A stretch of DNA of 64,000 nucleotides, taken from Vibrio tritonius. GTDB taxonomy: Bacteria > Pseudomonadota > Gammaproteobacteria > Enterobacterales > Vibrionaceae. The translations under genes were made by a program, and so were the position numbers. Location: positions 248,001-312,000 of the forward strand of contig NZ_AP014636.1 in assembly GCF_001547935.1 (NCBI RefSeq), in the 5' to 3' direction. Of the stretch, positions 25,254 to 34,519 are shown one piece after another. Within the stretch, counting starts at the first letter, position 1. Each line of letters starts with the position of its first letter. A model generated the notes under the pieces. It searched no databases and was not told the DNA's origin. It saw only the letters and a list, made by a program, of their open reading frames with translations.

Positions 25254-26147
25254 ATGAATAAAAACTACAACGATTTGCTCGCCTTTGTCACTGTGGCACG
25301 AGAGGGCAGCTTTACTAAAGCTGCTGGACAGTTAGGCGTTTCTCAATCTGCTTTAAGCCATACCGTTAAAGGGTTGGAAGAGCGGTTGGATGTGCGTCTT
25401 TTGCATCGTACAACGCGCAGCGTCTCTCCGACAGAAGCGGGAGAACGATTGTTACAGTCTGTTGGTCCTAAATTAGCGGACATTGACCGCGAATTAGAAA
25501 TGGTCAATGAGTTTAAATTGCGTCCGGCAGGAACTATTCGTATTACCGCTGCTGAACACGCTTTAAAAACCATACTGTGGCCGAAGATAAAGCAGGTTCT
25601 TAAAGAATACCCTGATATCACAGTTGAGATCAGTATGAACTATGGTTTTGTCGATATCGTCGCAGAGCGATTTGATGCCGGAGTGAGGCTTGGAGAGAGT
25701 TTGGAGCAAGATATGATTGCTATCCCTATTTCTCCTCGTTTGCGCATGGCGGTAGTTGCAACGCCTGAGTACTGGGCAAATCATGGTAAACCCGTCACAC
25801 CTCATGAATTGGTTAATCACCGCTGTATTAATATTCGTTTGCCCACTTTAGGCGGGGTTTATGCGTGGGAATTTGAGAAAGACGGCAAAGTGATTAACGT
25901 TAATGTTAAAGGACAGATAGTGATTGAAAGTTCCGTTAACAGGCTGGATGCGGCTCTTTCGGGTCTCGGTATTACTTATGTTCCGGAAGATATGGTGATG
26001 GAATCCTTAGCTGATGGGAGTTTAGTGCGCGTATTAGAGGAATGGTGTCCTGAGTTTGATGGGTATTACTTGTATTATCCAAACCGCCAGTTATCTTCTC
26101 CAGCCTTTAAAATTTTGGTAGATGCACTACGCTATTCATCGCGTTGA
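25254..26147 (+). CDS. LysR-family transcriptional regulator
   Basis: A 297-residue regulator with the LysR N-terminal helix-turn-helix (FTKAAGQLGVSQSALSHTVK, LHRTTRSVSPTEAG) and a substrate-binding domain (TVEISMNYGFVDIVAERFDAGVR, LSGLGITYVPEDMV) close to the CrgA/DsdC-like group. It faces away from the MFS exporter gene, so it probably controls it, although the MITE now separates the promoters. A terminator follows directly. Confidence 0.9.
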   Translation: MNKNYNDLLAFVTVAREGSFTKAAGQLGVSQSALSHTVKGLEERLDVRLLHRTTRSVSPTEAGERLLQSVGPKLADIDRELEMVNEFKLRPAGTIRITAAEHALKTILWPKIKQVLKEYPDITVEISMNYGFVDIVAERFDAGVRLGESLEQDMIAIPISPRLRMAVVATPEYWANHGKPVTPHELVNHRCINIRLPTLGGVYAWEFEKDGKVINVNVKGQIVIESSVNRLDAALSGLGITYVPEDMVMESLADGSLVRVLEEWCPEFDGYYLYYPNRQLSSPAFKILVDALRYSSR

Positions 26148-26160
26148 TGTTGTCAAAGGC

Positions 26161-26190
26161 AGAGCTTTCTTTCACAGAAAGCTCTTTGAT
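26161..26190 (+). terminator. Terminator after the LysR gene
   Basis: A perfect 10-bp stem AGAGCTTTCT / AGAAAGCTCT with a TTCAC loop and a short T stretch. It also lies just past the end of the convergent fbpC. Confidence 0.75.
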
Positions 26191-26219
26191 TACGTGATTG
26201 ACAAACTTCTGCCAAACCA

Positions 26220-27254
26220 TCAGCTTGGGAAGGCATAAACCCCTTTAGAACATATGTTGATGGCAACATGATCCCCCACTGATAGGGGTTCTAATGAGGT
26301 TGCTATTAATCGATTCCCGTCAACATTGACTATGTAATGGCATTGATCGCCTTTAAATTGCTGTTCTTCAACTTGCGTTTCTGCGCCGCTATCTGACTGC
26401 AAAATAATACTGTAGGGTCGCATCAACAATACACATTGTTGTTCAATAGTGAGCGCCGATGGTGAATCCGCCTGTACGGTTCCTAGTGACGTTAGGTAGT
26501 CATTGTCTCTGGATTTGGTTGCGGGTAGATAGCTGCCTCCGCCTAAAAAGTCTGCGACAAATTTGCAAGAAGGGTGATGATACAACTCACTGGCGGTGCC
26601 GAACTGCTCTATTCTGCCTTTGTTCATCACCGCCATTTTATCTGCAAAAGCGAAGGCTTCTTCACGACTATGGGTAACGAAGATCGCCGTGACGCCTTGG
26701 CGTTTAAAAATATCGCGAATTTCTCTTATCAGCTCGTGTCGTACTTGGGTGTCGATATTGGAAAAAGGCTCATCAAGCAGCAATAAATCCGGTTGGTACG
26801 CCAGTGAGCGAGCAATGGCAACACGTTGTTGTTGTCCACCTGATAGCTGGTGGGGATAGCGGTCGGTATAGCCATCGAGTTGTACCAATGTCAGCATTTG
26901 TTCGATACGCTGTTTTTTCTCTTGAGCCGTGACCTTTCGCAAACCAAAGGCAATATTTTCGCCAACAGTGAGATGAGGAAACAAAGCATAGTCCTGAAAA
27001 ATCATGCCAATATTGCGTTGCTCTGGAGCTACTTGGGTGCACCCATCATCAAGGAGATGATGATTGAGTTTGATGGAGCCAGATTTAATGGGTAATAGCC
27101 CTGCAATCGCTTTGAGTAATGTGGTTTTGCCACAGCCACTGGAACCGAGTAAGCAAATGATTTCTCCCTTGTTAACCGTTAGGGATAAACAATCGAGCAC
27201 GGTTTGATGTTCGTACTGACAGCTTAAATTTGAAATGGATAGAGTGTGATTCAT
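26220..27254 (-). CDS. fbpC: Ferric-iron ABC transporter ATPase FbpC
   Basis: A 344-residue ATPase that powers Fe3+ import. Walker A is GSSGCGKTTLL, the ABC signature LSGGQQQRVAIARSL and Walker B LLLLDEPFSNID, followed by the switch His in VTHSREEAF. A C-terminal TOBE-type domain runs from about residue 240, as in FbpC. Its ATG overlaps the fbpB stop by one base (27254), so the two are coupled. It is the last gene of the iron operon. Confidence 0.92.
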   Translation of the reverse strand: MNHTLSISNLSCQYEHQTVLDCLSLTVNKGEIICLLGSSGCGKTTLLKAIAGLLPIKSGSIKLNHHLLDDGCTQVAPEQRNIGMIFQDYALFPHLTVGENIAFGLRKVTAQEKKQRIEQMLTLVQLDGYTDRYPHQLSGGQQQRVAIARSLAYQPDLLLLDEPFSNIDTQVRHELIREIRDIFKRQGVTAIFVTHSREEAFAFADKMAVMNKGRIEQFGTASELYHHPSCKFVADFLGGGSYLPATKSRDNDYLTSLGTVQADSPSALTIEQQCVLLMRPYSIILQSDSGAETQVEEQQFKGDQCHYIVNVDGNRLIATSLEPLSVGDHVAINICSKGVYAFPS

Positions 27255-28879
27255 TAGTGAGCCCTCTCCAATGAACGATTAACAATGAGCAGTGGGATTA
27301 AGCCAACTAGAACCAGAAGTACGGCGGGCAGTGCCGCCAGTTCTAATTGTTCATCAGAAGCAAAGTTATACACATAGGTTGCGAGTGTTTCAAAATTAAA
27401 TGGCCTCAGGAGCAAAGCAGCATTAAGCTCTTTCATCGATTCAATAAACACCAACAAAATGGCGACAAGAATCCCTCTTCTGATCATGGGGAAATGTACA
27501 CGCCTTAGCATCTGTGTTTCATTACACCCCATGGTACGACTGGCCATATCCATAGAAAGAGATACTTTACTTAAGTTGCTTTCTACGCTCCCGATAGCAA
27601 CAGCGGAAAACCGGACTACCATGGCAAATACGATAGCAAACATAGAGCCAGACAGCACAAGTCCAGGTTGTTCGAAGTGCATCATTTGTGCAATGTCATT
27701 GATCCAGTGATCCATTTTTAAAATCGGTGATAATACGCCAATAGCCAGTACTGTGCCTGGGACCGCATAGCCTAACGAAGCTGCGCGCATAAAAAATAGG
27801 CTGTGTTGTGAGTTGTGTAATCGATTTGTGAAGTTCACCACGATAGCGACAAATGTCGCCAAAAAAGCCGCGATAACAGAGATCTTTAAACTACTCAAAG
27901 CGTAAGTCTTGAATTCTGATGTCCAACTTTGAGTAAAGTAATCGTAGGCATAACTTGCTAGCTGCAGAAGAGGAAGGATAAAGGCGACTGACACGAGTCC
28001 CCAACACCAAAGTATGGCTCCGATTTTTTGCCAGCCACGCAATTCATAGCGCACATCCTCACGGCTGGTATAACTGGTTTGAAACAATTTTTGTTTGCGT
28101 CGGCTATACCGCTCACCACTGAGGAAGAGAACGATCACGACGAGCATAATTGCGGATATTTTTGCCGCAGCTCCCAAGTTTGAATAACCTAGCCAAGTAT
28201 CGTAGACCGCAGTCGTGAGTGTATTTACCGCAAAATAGCTGACGGTGCCAAAATCGCCCAATGTTTCCATGGCGACTAAGGACAAACCAACGGCAACAGC
28301 AGGACGGACTAGAGGTAGAGAAACGCGGCGAAAACTTTCAAAAGAAGAACAACCAAGAAGCCGTGCTGATTGAAGTAAGCTGACATTTTGCTCCATAAAC
28401 GCGGAGCGAGACATCAGATAGATATAAGGATAGAGCACTAAGGCTAGAACATATGTGGCACCGAAAAGGGTGCGGATATCAGGAAACCAATAGTCAGATG
28501 CTGTCCACCCTGTAATACCTCTAAGCCACTGTTGGATGGGGCCTGAATAATCAAACCAATCGGTATAGATATAACCCACAATATACCCAGGCATCGCGAG
28601 GGGGAGAACTAAAGCCCATTGGAGCCATTTTTCTCCGGGCACCCGACACATTGCCATGAGCCAGGCGGATGGGACTCCAAAAAACAGTGAAAGCCCCATC
28701 ACACCAATCACCAGTAATAACGTATTAAGGGTGTAAGTTGGGAGTACGGTAGCAAAAAGGTGAGAGAACAGATCTCCTGCCTCTTCTGTCGAAAGATAGA
28801 AGAGCGATACAATCGGTAGAATGAGCAGCAGGGCAAACATTCCGCTACCACATAGCCAAAAATAGCGTTTGAACATCAT
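27254..28879 (-). CDS. fbpB: Ferric-iron ABC transporter permease FbpB
   Basis: A 541-residue permease with about 12 membrane segments made of two tandem halves, each with an EAA-type loop: the first is ARLLGCSSFESFRRVSLPLVRPA and the second ASRTMGCNETQMLRRVHFP. This double form is normal for FbpB/SfuB/HitB permeases of Fe3+ importers. It lies 39 bases after fbpA and overlaps fbpC by one base. The transport role follows from the family and from the FbpA partner. Confidence 0.92.
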   Translation of the reverse strand: MMFKRYFWLCGSGMFALLLILPIVSLFYLSTEEAGDLFSHLFATVLPTYTLNTLLLVIGVMGLSLFFGVPSAWLMAMCRVPGEKWLQWALVLPLAMPGYIVGYIYTDWFDYSGPIQQWLRGITGWTASDYWFPDIRTLFGATYVLALVLYPYIYLMSRSAFMEQNVSLLQSARLLGCSSFESFRRVSLPLVRPAVAVGLSLVAMETLGDFGTVSYFAVNTLTTAVYDTWLGYSNLGAAAKISAIMLVVIVLFLSGERYSRRKQKLFQTSYTSREDVRYELRGWQKIGAILWCWGLVSVAFILPLLQLASYAYDYFTQSWTSEFKTYALSSLKISVIAAFLATFVAIVVNFTNRLHNSQHSLFFMRAASLGYAVPGTVLAIGVLSPILKMDHWINDIAQMMHFEQPGLVLSGSMFAIVFAMVVRFSAVAIGSVESNLSKVSLSMDMASRTMGCNETQMLRRVHFPMIRRGILVAILLVFIESMKELNAALLLRPFNFETLATYVYNFASDEQLELAALPAVLLVLVGLIPLLIVNRSLERAH

Positions 28880-28918
28880 GTTTATGGCTCTCTCACGTGC
28901 GCATTAAAACTCGCTTTT

Positions 28919-29932
28919 TTACAAATCAAACTTCACTTCATCAAGAAGTTTAACTGCTGTGCTGTGATACTTAGCTATCTCTTCTAAAGGTATCGTATCC
29001 GCTTTAAACTCACCCCAAGATTGCACGAGTTCTGAGCGTTGTACACCTGGCTTTACCGGGTATTCATAGTTGACTTCAGCGTACATTTTTTGTGCTTTTG
29101 AATCAGTTAGGAACTCCATCAGCTTCTTGGCGTTGTCATGGTTTGGCGAGTACTTTGCCATTACCATGCCACTGATATTAACGTGGGTTCCAGTTGAGTT
29201 TTGATTGGGGAAATTAATGTAAACCGCGTCTGCCCATGCTTTTTGTTTCTCGTCATTGAGCATTTTTCCAAGGTAATAACTGTTACCTAAAGACACGTCA
29301 CACAGCCCTTCTTTAATGGCTTTGACTTGGGCTCTATCGTTTCCTTGAGGCTTACGAGCAAGATTGGTTTTTACGCCCTCCAGCCATGCTTTAGCGGCGG
29401 CTTCTCCTTGATGTGCAATGATGGATGAAACCAGAGATATATTGTAAGGATGCTTGCCAGAACGAGTACAGATCTTTCCTTTGTATTCAGGTTTAGCAAG
29501 GTCGCTGTAGTTGAAATCGCTGCCTAATTTACCTAGACGATCGCGAGAGGAATAGACACTGCGTGTGCGCACCGTAAGGGCAAACCATTCATCAGAACTG
29601 TCGCGGTATTGTGCTGGTACATTGCTTTTAATTATGTTGCTGTTTAACGGCTGGACTAAATCTTTATCGACTAACTCGGTCAATAGGCTGATGTCTGTCG
29701 CCAACACTACATCGGCAGGGCTGTATTTGCCTTCCTGCTTCATTTTCTCTGCCAGTCCTTTTTTGGCAAATTTAACATTCACTTTAATACCCGTTTCCTT
29801 GGTGAATTCATCAAACATAGGCTTTACAAGAAAAGGCTGGCGGTATGAGTAAACGTTAACTTCGTTGGCTGCAATGACTGAAGGACTAATCAGCGTTGCA
29901 GATATCACTGAAAGAGTGAGCAGTTTTTTCAT
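28919..29932 (-). CDS. fbpA: Ferric-iron-binding periplasmic protein FbpA
   Basis: A 337-residue transferrin-like protein with a signal peptide cut after SVIAA (about residue 22). NEVNVYSYRQ begins the mature chain. The iron-binding twin tyrosines are in SLGNSYYLGKM, and a third ligand Tyr is probably in VNVYSYR, as in FutA/FbpA types. It delivers Fe3+ to FbpBC. It is first in the operon and is preceded by two Fur-box-like sites. Confidence 0.93.
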   Translation of the reverse strand: MKKLLTLSVISATLISPSVIAANEVNVYSYRQPFLVKPMFDEFTKETGIKVNVKFAKKGLAEKMKQEGKYSPADVVLATDISLLTELVDKDLVQPLNSNIIKSNVPAQYRDSSDEWFALTVRTRSVYSSRDRLGKLGSDFNYSDLAKPEYKGKICTRSGKHPYNISLVSSIIAHQGEAAAKAWLEGVKTNLARKPQGNDRAQVKAIKEGLCDVSLGNSYYLGKMLNDEKQKAWADAVYINFPNQNSTGTHVNISGMVMAKYSPNHDNAKKLMEFLTDSKAQKMYAEVNYEYPVKPGVQRSELVQSWGEFKADTIPLEEIAKYHSTAVKLLDEVKFDL

Positions 29933-29963
29933 TGATGAATCCCCTAATGCATATACGTTTATT

Positions 29964-29982
29964 AGTAATGATAATAGTTATC
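29964..29982. promoter_or_regulatory. Fur box upstream of fbpA
   Basis: AGTAATGATAATAGTTATC matches the 19-bp Fur consensus at 15 positions, 32 bases before the fbpA start. It predicts iron repression of fbpABC. Confidence 0.85.
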
Positions 29983-30004
29983 TATAATGTTAATACATAA
30001 TTAC

Positions 30005-30023
30005 GATAACGATTCGCATTGAG
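30005..30023. promoter_or_regulatory. Second, weaker Fur-box-like site
   Basis: GATAACGATTCGCATTGAG matches the Fur consensus at 12 of 19 positions and lies 41 bases further upstream than the strong box. Paired boxes at this spacing are common at iron promoters. Confidence 0.5.
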
Positions 30024-30145
30024 AGGGATAATGCGCTCTTTTTGTAAAATTCCCTCTAAAGTGTTGCTGTCGCGGTATTTATGACAATCTAAGTAGCCAT
30101 TAGAAAGTTTTTGATTTTACTCGCTTTTTAATAGTTAATGATAAA

Positions 30146-30181
30146 AAGAAACAAGCAAAGGGATCGCTTTGCTTGTTTCTT
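30146..30181. terminator. Strong hairpin after the CynX-like MFS gene
   Basis: A perfect 15-bp stem AAGAAACAAGCAAAG / CTTTGCTTGTTTCTT with a 6-base loop. Read on the minus strand it follows the MFS stop and is flanked by a T-rich run. Confidence 0.8.
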
Positions 30182-30205
30182 GTCATTACGCGAAAAAGAA
30201 TGCAG

Positions 30206-31405
30206 TTATGCCGGTGCGACGTCTAAATGAATGGTGCGCGTACGTCCGGCTAATGCGCCATTAAGCAGCATGGCGAGTGACAACAAAGTGGCGGTGAGCA
30301 ACATGGCACTCCAAGAATGGGTGAGGTTATGCAGCGTGCCCACAAGCGTTGGTCCTAACGCTGCCAGCAAGTAACCAACACCTTGCGCCATTCCCGAAAG
30401 CTGTGTGGCTTGCAAAGTGCTCGTGGTGCGAAAGCCAATAAACATAAACGCTAATAGTATGACGCCACCTGACCCTGCGCCAAAGCAAGAGACCCAAATA
30501 GCGGCTTCTTTAGGTGCGATCCAAAGACCGATTAAACCAACGCTGATCAGTGCGCTCATGATAATTGCGACGATGACTTGGTTCTTCATCCTGCTCACTA
30601 TTGGGCCAAGAAAAAGCCCAGGTAGAGCCGATGCCATCTGCATCAAACCATGTACTGAACCTGCTTCCAAAGTTGAAAAGCCTGCGTCTGCCAAGATGGA
30701 AGGTAACCAAGCAATTAATATGTAATAAAGTAAAGAGTTGATGCCCATAAATAGAGTGATTTGCCACGCCAGTGGTGACTGCCAAATGGGCTTATTGTCC
30801 TCCGTCGACATTGCTGGTTTAGCGTGGGAGGTTTGCGCATTTAGTTGAGTGCACCAAACAAGCGTTGCCAATATGGGTAAGATCATGGTGGAACCTAGTG
30901 CTACTTGCCAGCCGCTCCAAAGCTCGAGCGGCACGATGGTAGCTGAAGCAACACCTGCGGATACGCCCATAAACAGACCACACAGACCCGTGGTGTTTGC
31001 CACTTTATGCGGGAAATTTTGTTTCACCAGACTCGGAAGTAGTGTATTCCCCACAGCGATACCCACCCCGGTCAGTAATGTGCCCAAATACAAACTAGAA
31101 ACCCAACCTAACGATCGAATTACGATACCCACTGTAATGATGGCCAATGCGGTTAACAGAGTGGTGTTAAGACCCAGCTTCTTCTCTAACTTGGCTACGA
31201 AGGGTGAAATAACGGCAAAGCATAACAGTGGTAGAGTCGTCAGCAGCCCAGCTTGATACGCCGAGAGGGAAAAAATAGATTGAATGGTATCGAGTACGGG
31301 CGCAATGCCGGTAAAGGGGGCGCGCAGATTGCAGGCAATCAGCAGTAAGCCAATGATCAAAAACAGTGATGACAAGGCCTTCTTGTCAGTCGCTTGATGG
31401 TTCAT
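30206..31405 (-). CDS. MFS transporter, CynX/NimT (YeaN) type
   Basis: A 399-residue 12-helix inner-membrane transporter. The opening LIIGLLLIACNLRAPFTGIAPVL is typical of the cyanate/2-nitroimidazole transporter group (CynX, NimT/YeaN), which exports or imports small anions and drugs. The substrate is not readable. It is divergent from an AraC gene and shares the intervening 98 bases with it, as in E. coli nimT/nimR. That comparison suggests it exports a toxic compound under AraC control (inference). Confidence 0.82.
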   Translation of the reverse strand: MNHQATDKKALSSLFLIIGLLLIACNLRAPFTGIAPVLDTIQSIFSLSAYQAGLLTTLPLLCFAVISPFVAKLEKKLGLNTTLLTALAIITVGIVIRSLGWVSSLYLGTLLTGVGIAVGNTLLPSLVKQNFPHKVANTTGLCGLFMGVSAGVASATIVPLELWSGWQVALGSTMILPILATLVWCTQLNAQTSHAKPAMSTEDNKPIWQSPLAWQITLFMGINSLLYYILIAWLPSILADAGFSTLEAGSVHGLMQMASALPGLFLGPIVSRMKNQVIVAIIMSALISVGLIGLWIAPKEAAIWVSCFGAGSGGVILLAFMFIGFRTTSTLQATQLSGMAQGVGYLLAALGPTLVGTLHNLTHSWSAMLLTATLLSLAMLLNGALAGRTRTIHLDVAPA

Positions 31406-31471
31406 TTAAGGGACTCTTGGTCGAAGTAACTGTTGTCACCTTATCATTTGTCGCATGGTGATAATTTTTAT

Positions 31472-31502
31472 ATTATGACAAAAAATCGCTAAATTATGAC
31501 AA
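31472..31502. promoter_or_regulatory. Two 10-bp direct repeats, 21 bp apart, before the AraC start
   Basis: ATTATGACAA occurs at 31472-31481 and 31493-31502, the second copy ending just before the ATG at 31504. A 21-bp step is two helical turns, the usual spacing of AraC-family half-sites. Probably an operator for the neighbouring regulator. Confidence 0.6.
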
Positions 31503-31503
31503 T

Positions 31504-32313
31504 ATGTTCAACGACAAATCTTCTTTACTCGAAACCATCAATCAGTTTGATCATGGGCATCATGGTTCGCCCGTGATTGCACTGCGCGAAAACGTAAAAG
31601 ACAAGCAGAGTGAAGTGCCTATTCATCAGCATACGATGGGACAGCTTGTGTTCGCGTTAAAGGGCGGAGTGACCTGTCAGCTACCGCAATCCACAGTGAT
31701 CGTGCCACCACAATGTGCGGTGTGGATTCCCAAAGGCGTATTACACCGAGTTAATGCCACTGCCAATGCGCAAATTTGCTATCTGTTTGTCCGTCCAGAC
31801 ATGGCGTCACTGCCTCAATCCGGTTGCACCTTGTCTATTTCGCCGCTGGTTCGTGAACTGATTTTGGATATGAGTGAACAGCCTCATGATTACAGTGACG
31901 ACCTGAGTGTGGTTCGTAAGGCATTGGTGTTACTCGAAGAGCTGGGCAAAATGCCGATCGAGCATCTATCTCTGCCCAATCCCGATGATCCTCGCTTGAA
32001 AAGGATCGCCAAAGAGCTGTTTGATAATCCTGCCGACCGCCGCACTTTAGCCGAATGGGGAATGGCCGTGGCGATGAGTGAGCGTTCGCTAGCACGACTT
32101 TTTAAGCAAGAAACTGGCATTACTTTTGGTCGTTGGCGTCAGCAGTTGCACCTGATTATCGCGATGCACCAGCTGTCAGAAGACTACCCAGTGCAGCGCG
32201 TGGCTGACTATCTGGGTTATCAGTCGGTGACTGCCTTTATCACTATGTTTAAAAAATCGGTCGGCAAACCACCCGCGCAATATTTTGCCAAACTGAAACA
32301 GTCGGAATCTTAG
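31504..32313 (+). CDS. AraC-family regulator (NimR/YeaM-like) paired with the MFS gene
   Basis: A 269-residue regulator with an N-terminal cupin (VPIHQHTMGQLVFALKGGV, then PPQCAVWIPKGVLHRV) and a C-terminal AraC DNA-binding domain (LAEWGMAVAMSERSLARLF and VQRVADYLGYQSVTAFITMF). The layout matches regulators that control an adjacent divergent exporter, such as NimR/YeaM in E. coli. Direct repeats at 31472-31502 overlap its own promoter or leader, suggesting autoregulation. The ATG at 31504 begins the family-length protein. Confidence 0.88.
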   Translation: MFNDKSSLLETINQFDHGHHGSPVIALRENVKDKQSEVPIHQHTMGQLVFALKGGVTCQLPQSTVIVPPQCAVWIPKGVLHRVNATANAQICYLFVRPDMASLPQSGCTLSISPLVRELILDMSEQPHDYSDDLSVVRKALVLLEELGKMPIEHLSLPNPDDPRLKRIAKELFDNPADRRTLAEWGMAVAMSERSLARLFKQETGITFGRWRQQLHLIIAMHQLSEDYPVQRVADYLGYQSVTAFITMFKKSVGKPPAQYFAKLKQSES

Positions 32314-32320
32314 CTCTTTA

Positions 32321-33529
32321 TTAGGCTTGCGCCGGGCTGATATTGAACTCAGGATTTTTGAGTAAACGCATCATGACGATCACTGCCGTTGCCATCACCG
32401 CCGCAGCAAGGTAAAAGCCAAGTTGTGTGATGCCAAAATGGCTTAAATAAGCTATCGCCACATAACTGATGCTTTGCGCGAGTGTGCTGAACATTTGCAG
32501 CATGCCATCGGCTCGTCCGCGCTGTTGGATATCTATCACATGGTGCATCCAATTGGTGCGAGCAATCCGATTTAGTGCGTTGAAAGTGCCAAAGAAAAAG
32601 GTGAACGCCAGTAGTATTTGTGGGTAAGGGGAAAGGCTCATGCCCAGTAACATAACACTGGCTATGCTCATCGCGCCAATCATGATTTTTGGGTGTGAGC
32701 TTAAGCCGAGTAATCTTCCGACGAGAAGTCCAGTGACTAGCGACCCCAAAGCAAAGGCGATGTTGTATCCCGCGAACCAACTGCCTGATACGCCTGTTTC
32801 TGCAAACCAAATAGGCACCAATTTACTTAGGAAAGTGAGAATGGGATAGCTCAATGCCGACAGCATCACAAAGGCAAAAAAGCGCGGTTTGCGGGCAATA
32901 ATGGTTCGACTTTCTTTGATTTGAGTGACAAAAGAGCTGGCAATGGACTGGCTAAGTCGGCGCCGGTAAGGGGTGACGATGTAGCTGATACTGGCGATAG
33001 TTGAAGCTAGCGCGGCAAGACATGAAAACTCAAACATTCCCCACATTTCTAAAAGCATCACGCCCAAAGCGCCCGAGCCAAGGGTGGTGGTTTGCATGAT
33101 GATCTCTTGTTTTCCTGATAGCGCAGCGTATTCGTAAGGTTCAAAGTTTTCTTGGGTAAAGGCGCCATTGCTTGACCAGCCTAGGTTATTTGAAACCCAA
33201 AAAATCAGTTGTGCCGCTGCCAATATCCATTGAGATTCAATCCCTAATCCATAGGACGCCGCCACCAAGGCTGCGGTGGTGGCTTGTACTACTTGTACCC
33301 AAATCAACAACTGTTTTCTCGAAAAGCGGTCAATAAAAGTAGCGAAAACAGGTGTAAGGAGAAACGATAAAACCGTGCAGGTGAGCGCCACCATGGCCAC
33401 AAACGAGCCCATGTTAGGTTTTGATAGCATCATCCAAGGCACTGCCATCATAAACATGCCGGAGGATATGCCATCAAAGAACAGACCTGTGAGATAAGGC
33501 CGAGTACGCGAAGTGAAGGTAATGTCCAT
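32321..33529 (-). CDS. MFS transporter, likely SoxR-controlled
   Basis: A 402-residue 12-helix MFS protein, related to the enterobactin exporter-like/DHA3 group by the motif FIDRFSRKQLLIW after helix 2. It lies on the minus strand 74 bases after a small membrane-protein gene, so both may be read from the promoter at 33860-33890 that carries a SoxR operator. Many SoxR regulons in non-enteric bacteria contain efflux pumps for redox-active compounds such as phenazines, so that is a plausible job (inference). Confidence 0.8.
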   Translation of the reverse strand: MDITFTSRTRPYLTGLFFDGISSGMFMMAVPWMMLSKPNMGSFVAMVALTCTVLSFLLTPVFATFIDRFSRKQLLIWVQVVQATTAALVAASYGLGIESQWILAAAQLIFWVSNNLGWSSNGAFTQENFEPYEYAALSGKQEIIMQTTTLGSGALGVMLLEMWGMFEFSCLAALASTIASISYIVTPYRRRLSQSIASSFVTQIKESRTIIARKPRFFAFVMLSALSYPILTFLSKLVPIWFAETGVSGSWFAGYNIAFALGSLVTGLLVGRLLGLSSHPKIMIGAMSIASVMLLGMSLSPYPQILLAFTFFFGTFNALNRIARTNWMHHVIDIQQRGRADGMLQMFSTLAQSISYVAIAYLSHFGITQLGFYLAAAVMATAVIVMMRLLKNPEFNISPAQA

Positions 33530-33603
33530 AGTGTGATTCCGTTGAGAGTGACCAAAGTCGTTGATAAGTAATGAGATGCGAGGTTAAACATTTATTTATG
33601 TTG

Positions 33604-33786
33604 CTATGGCTGCATCAAAGCGTGAACACACCCCCATAAGAACGAGATAACACCGAGCAAAACGGCCAGTTTCCCTATACGCGAAATCATTTGCGCCACT
33701 GGGCCTTGCTCCTTTACGGCAATGAGCACCAGGCCCTGCTCGTTTTTGTTGAGTAGTGCTTTCACCAAGTCAAAATACATAGTCAT
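33604..33786 (-). CDS. Small single-span membrane protein, SoxR-box gene
   Basis: A 60-residue protein with a polar N-terminal half (MYFDLVKALLNKNEQGLVL) and one C-terminal transmembrane helix (IGKLAVLLGVISFLWGCVHAL). A GGGATC purine stretch precedes the start. I do not recognise the family. It is the first gene after the SoxR-type promoter, directly upstream of the MFS gene, so it could be a small transporter partner or a stress protein. The next in-frame ATG is two codons on. Confidence 0.6.
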   Translation of the reverse strand: MTMYFDLVKALLNKNEQGLVLIAVKEQGPVAQMISRIGKLAVLLGVISFLWGCVHALMQP

Positions 33787-33859
33787 GTTTGATCCCTAGC
33801 CTTACGCTGCTTCCATATGTTGAATCTTTACAGCGAGTTAATGTTGAGGTTATGGTGGA

Positions 33860-33890
33860 AGCCTAATTCCTCAAGTTAACTTGAGGTCAA
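33860..33890 (-). promoter_or_regulatory. SoxR-activated promoter with a perfect soxS-type operator
   Basis: CCTCAAGTTAACTTGAGG (33869-33886) is an exact 18-bp palindrome identical to the E. coli soxS operator as I recall it. On the minus strand TTGACC (-35, 33885-33890) and TAGGCT (-10, 33860-33865) frame it with a 19-bp spacer, the overlong spacing that SoxR corrects when oxidised. It points to the small membrane protein and MFS genes; soxR itself faces the other way. Confidence 0.88.
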
Positions 33891-33918
33891 GGGATAAATG
33901 GCAAAATGGAGAGAGTAA

Positions 33919-34359
33919 ATGGAAATGAGTGTGGGCCAAGTGGCGAAGCGTTCAGGCGTAAGTGTCGCGACATTGCATTTTTATGAGTCAAAGGAATTGA
34001 TATTTAGCCATCGCACAGCAGCAAATCAGCGGCGCTATAGCCAACATATCCTGAGACGTATCGCGTTTATTAAGGCTGCGCAGAATGTGGGGTTAACGCT
34101 TAATGAGATTGCCGATGCGCTAGAACAACTACCTAAACACCAAGCACCAAGTAAGGATGAGTGGGAACAGTTAGCGCGATCGTGGAATGAGCTTCTCGAG
34201 ATGCGGATTCAAAGTTTAAAGGCACTACAAACCCAATTAGGGAGCTGTATCCATTGCGGTTGTTTATCTTTGGAGCGTTGCGCACTTTATAACCCTAATG
34301 ACACAAAAGGTGTATTCCATAGTGGGGCAGCATTGGTTAATGTTAAACATATCGATTAA
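33919..34359 (+). CDS. soxR: Redox-sensing activator SoxR
   Basis: A 146-residue MerR-family protein. The N-terminal winged helix is MSVGQVAKRSGVSVATLHFYE and RRIAFIKAAQNVGLTLNEI; a dimerisation helix follows. The [2Fe-2S] cluster Cys are in CIHCGCLSLERCALYNP (C-x2-C-x-C-x5-C), the SoxR hallmark. Oxidation of the cluster by redox-cycling drugs activates target promoters. No soxS gene is nearby, so as in many bacteria outside the enterics SoxR seems to control its targets directly, here the divergent pair behind the palindrome. Confidence 0.94.
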   Translation: MEMSVGQVAKRSGVSVATLHFYESKELIFSHRTAANQRRYSQHILRRIAFIKAAQNVGLTLNEIADALEQLPKHQAPSKDEWEQLARSWNELLEMRIQSLKALQTQLGSCIHCGCLSLERCALYNPNDTKGVFHSGAALVNVKHID

Positions 34360-34519
34360 GCCGACTACCTCACTGGCTTGAGTCGATTTAATCGGAAAGT
34401 CCCATCGATATATTAGGGTTGTCATTGCGCCGTCATAGGCTGTTTTTATTATCGTATTCACGATGCAGTGGATCAGGTCAGTTATGAAATTGAATTTTCT
34501 AAGCTTTGGGGAAAAGTTG

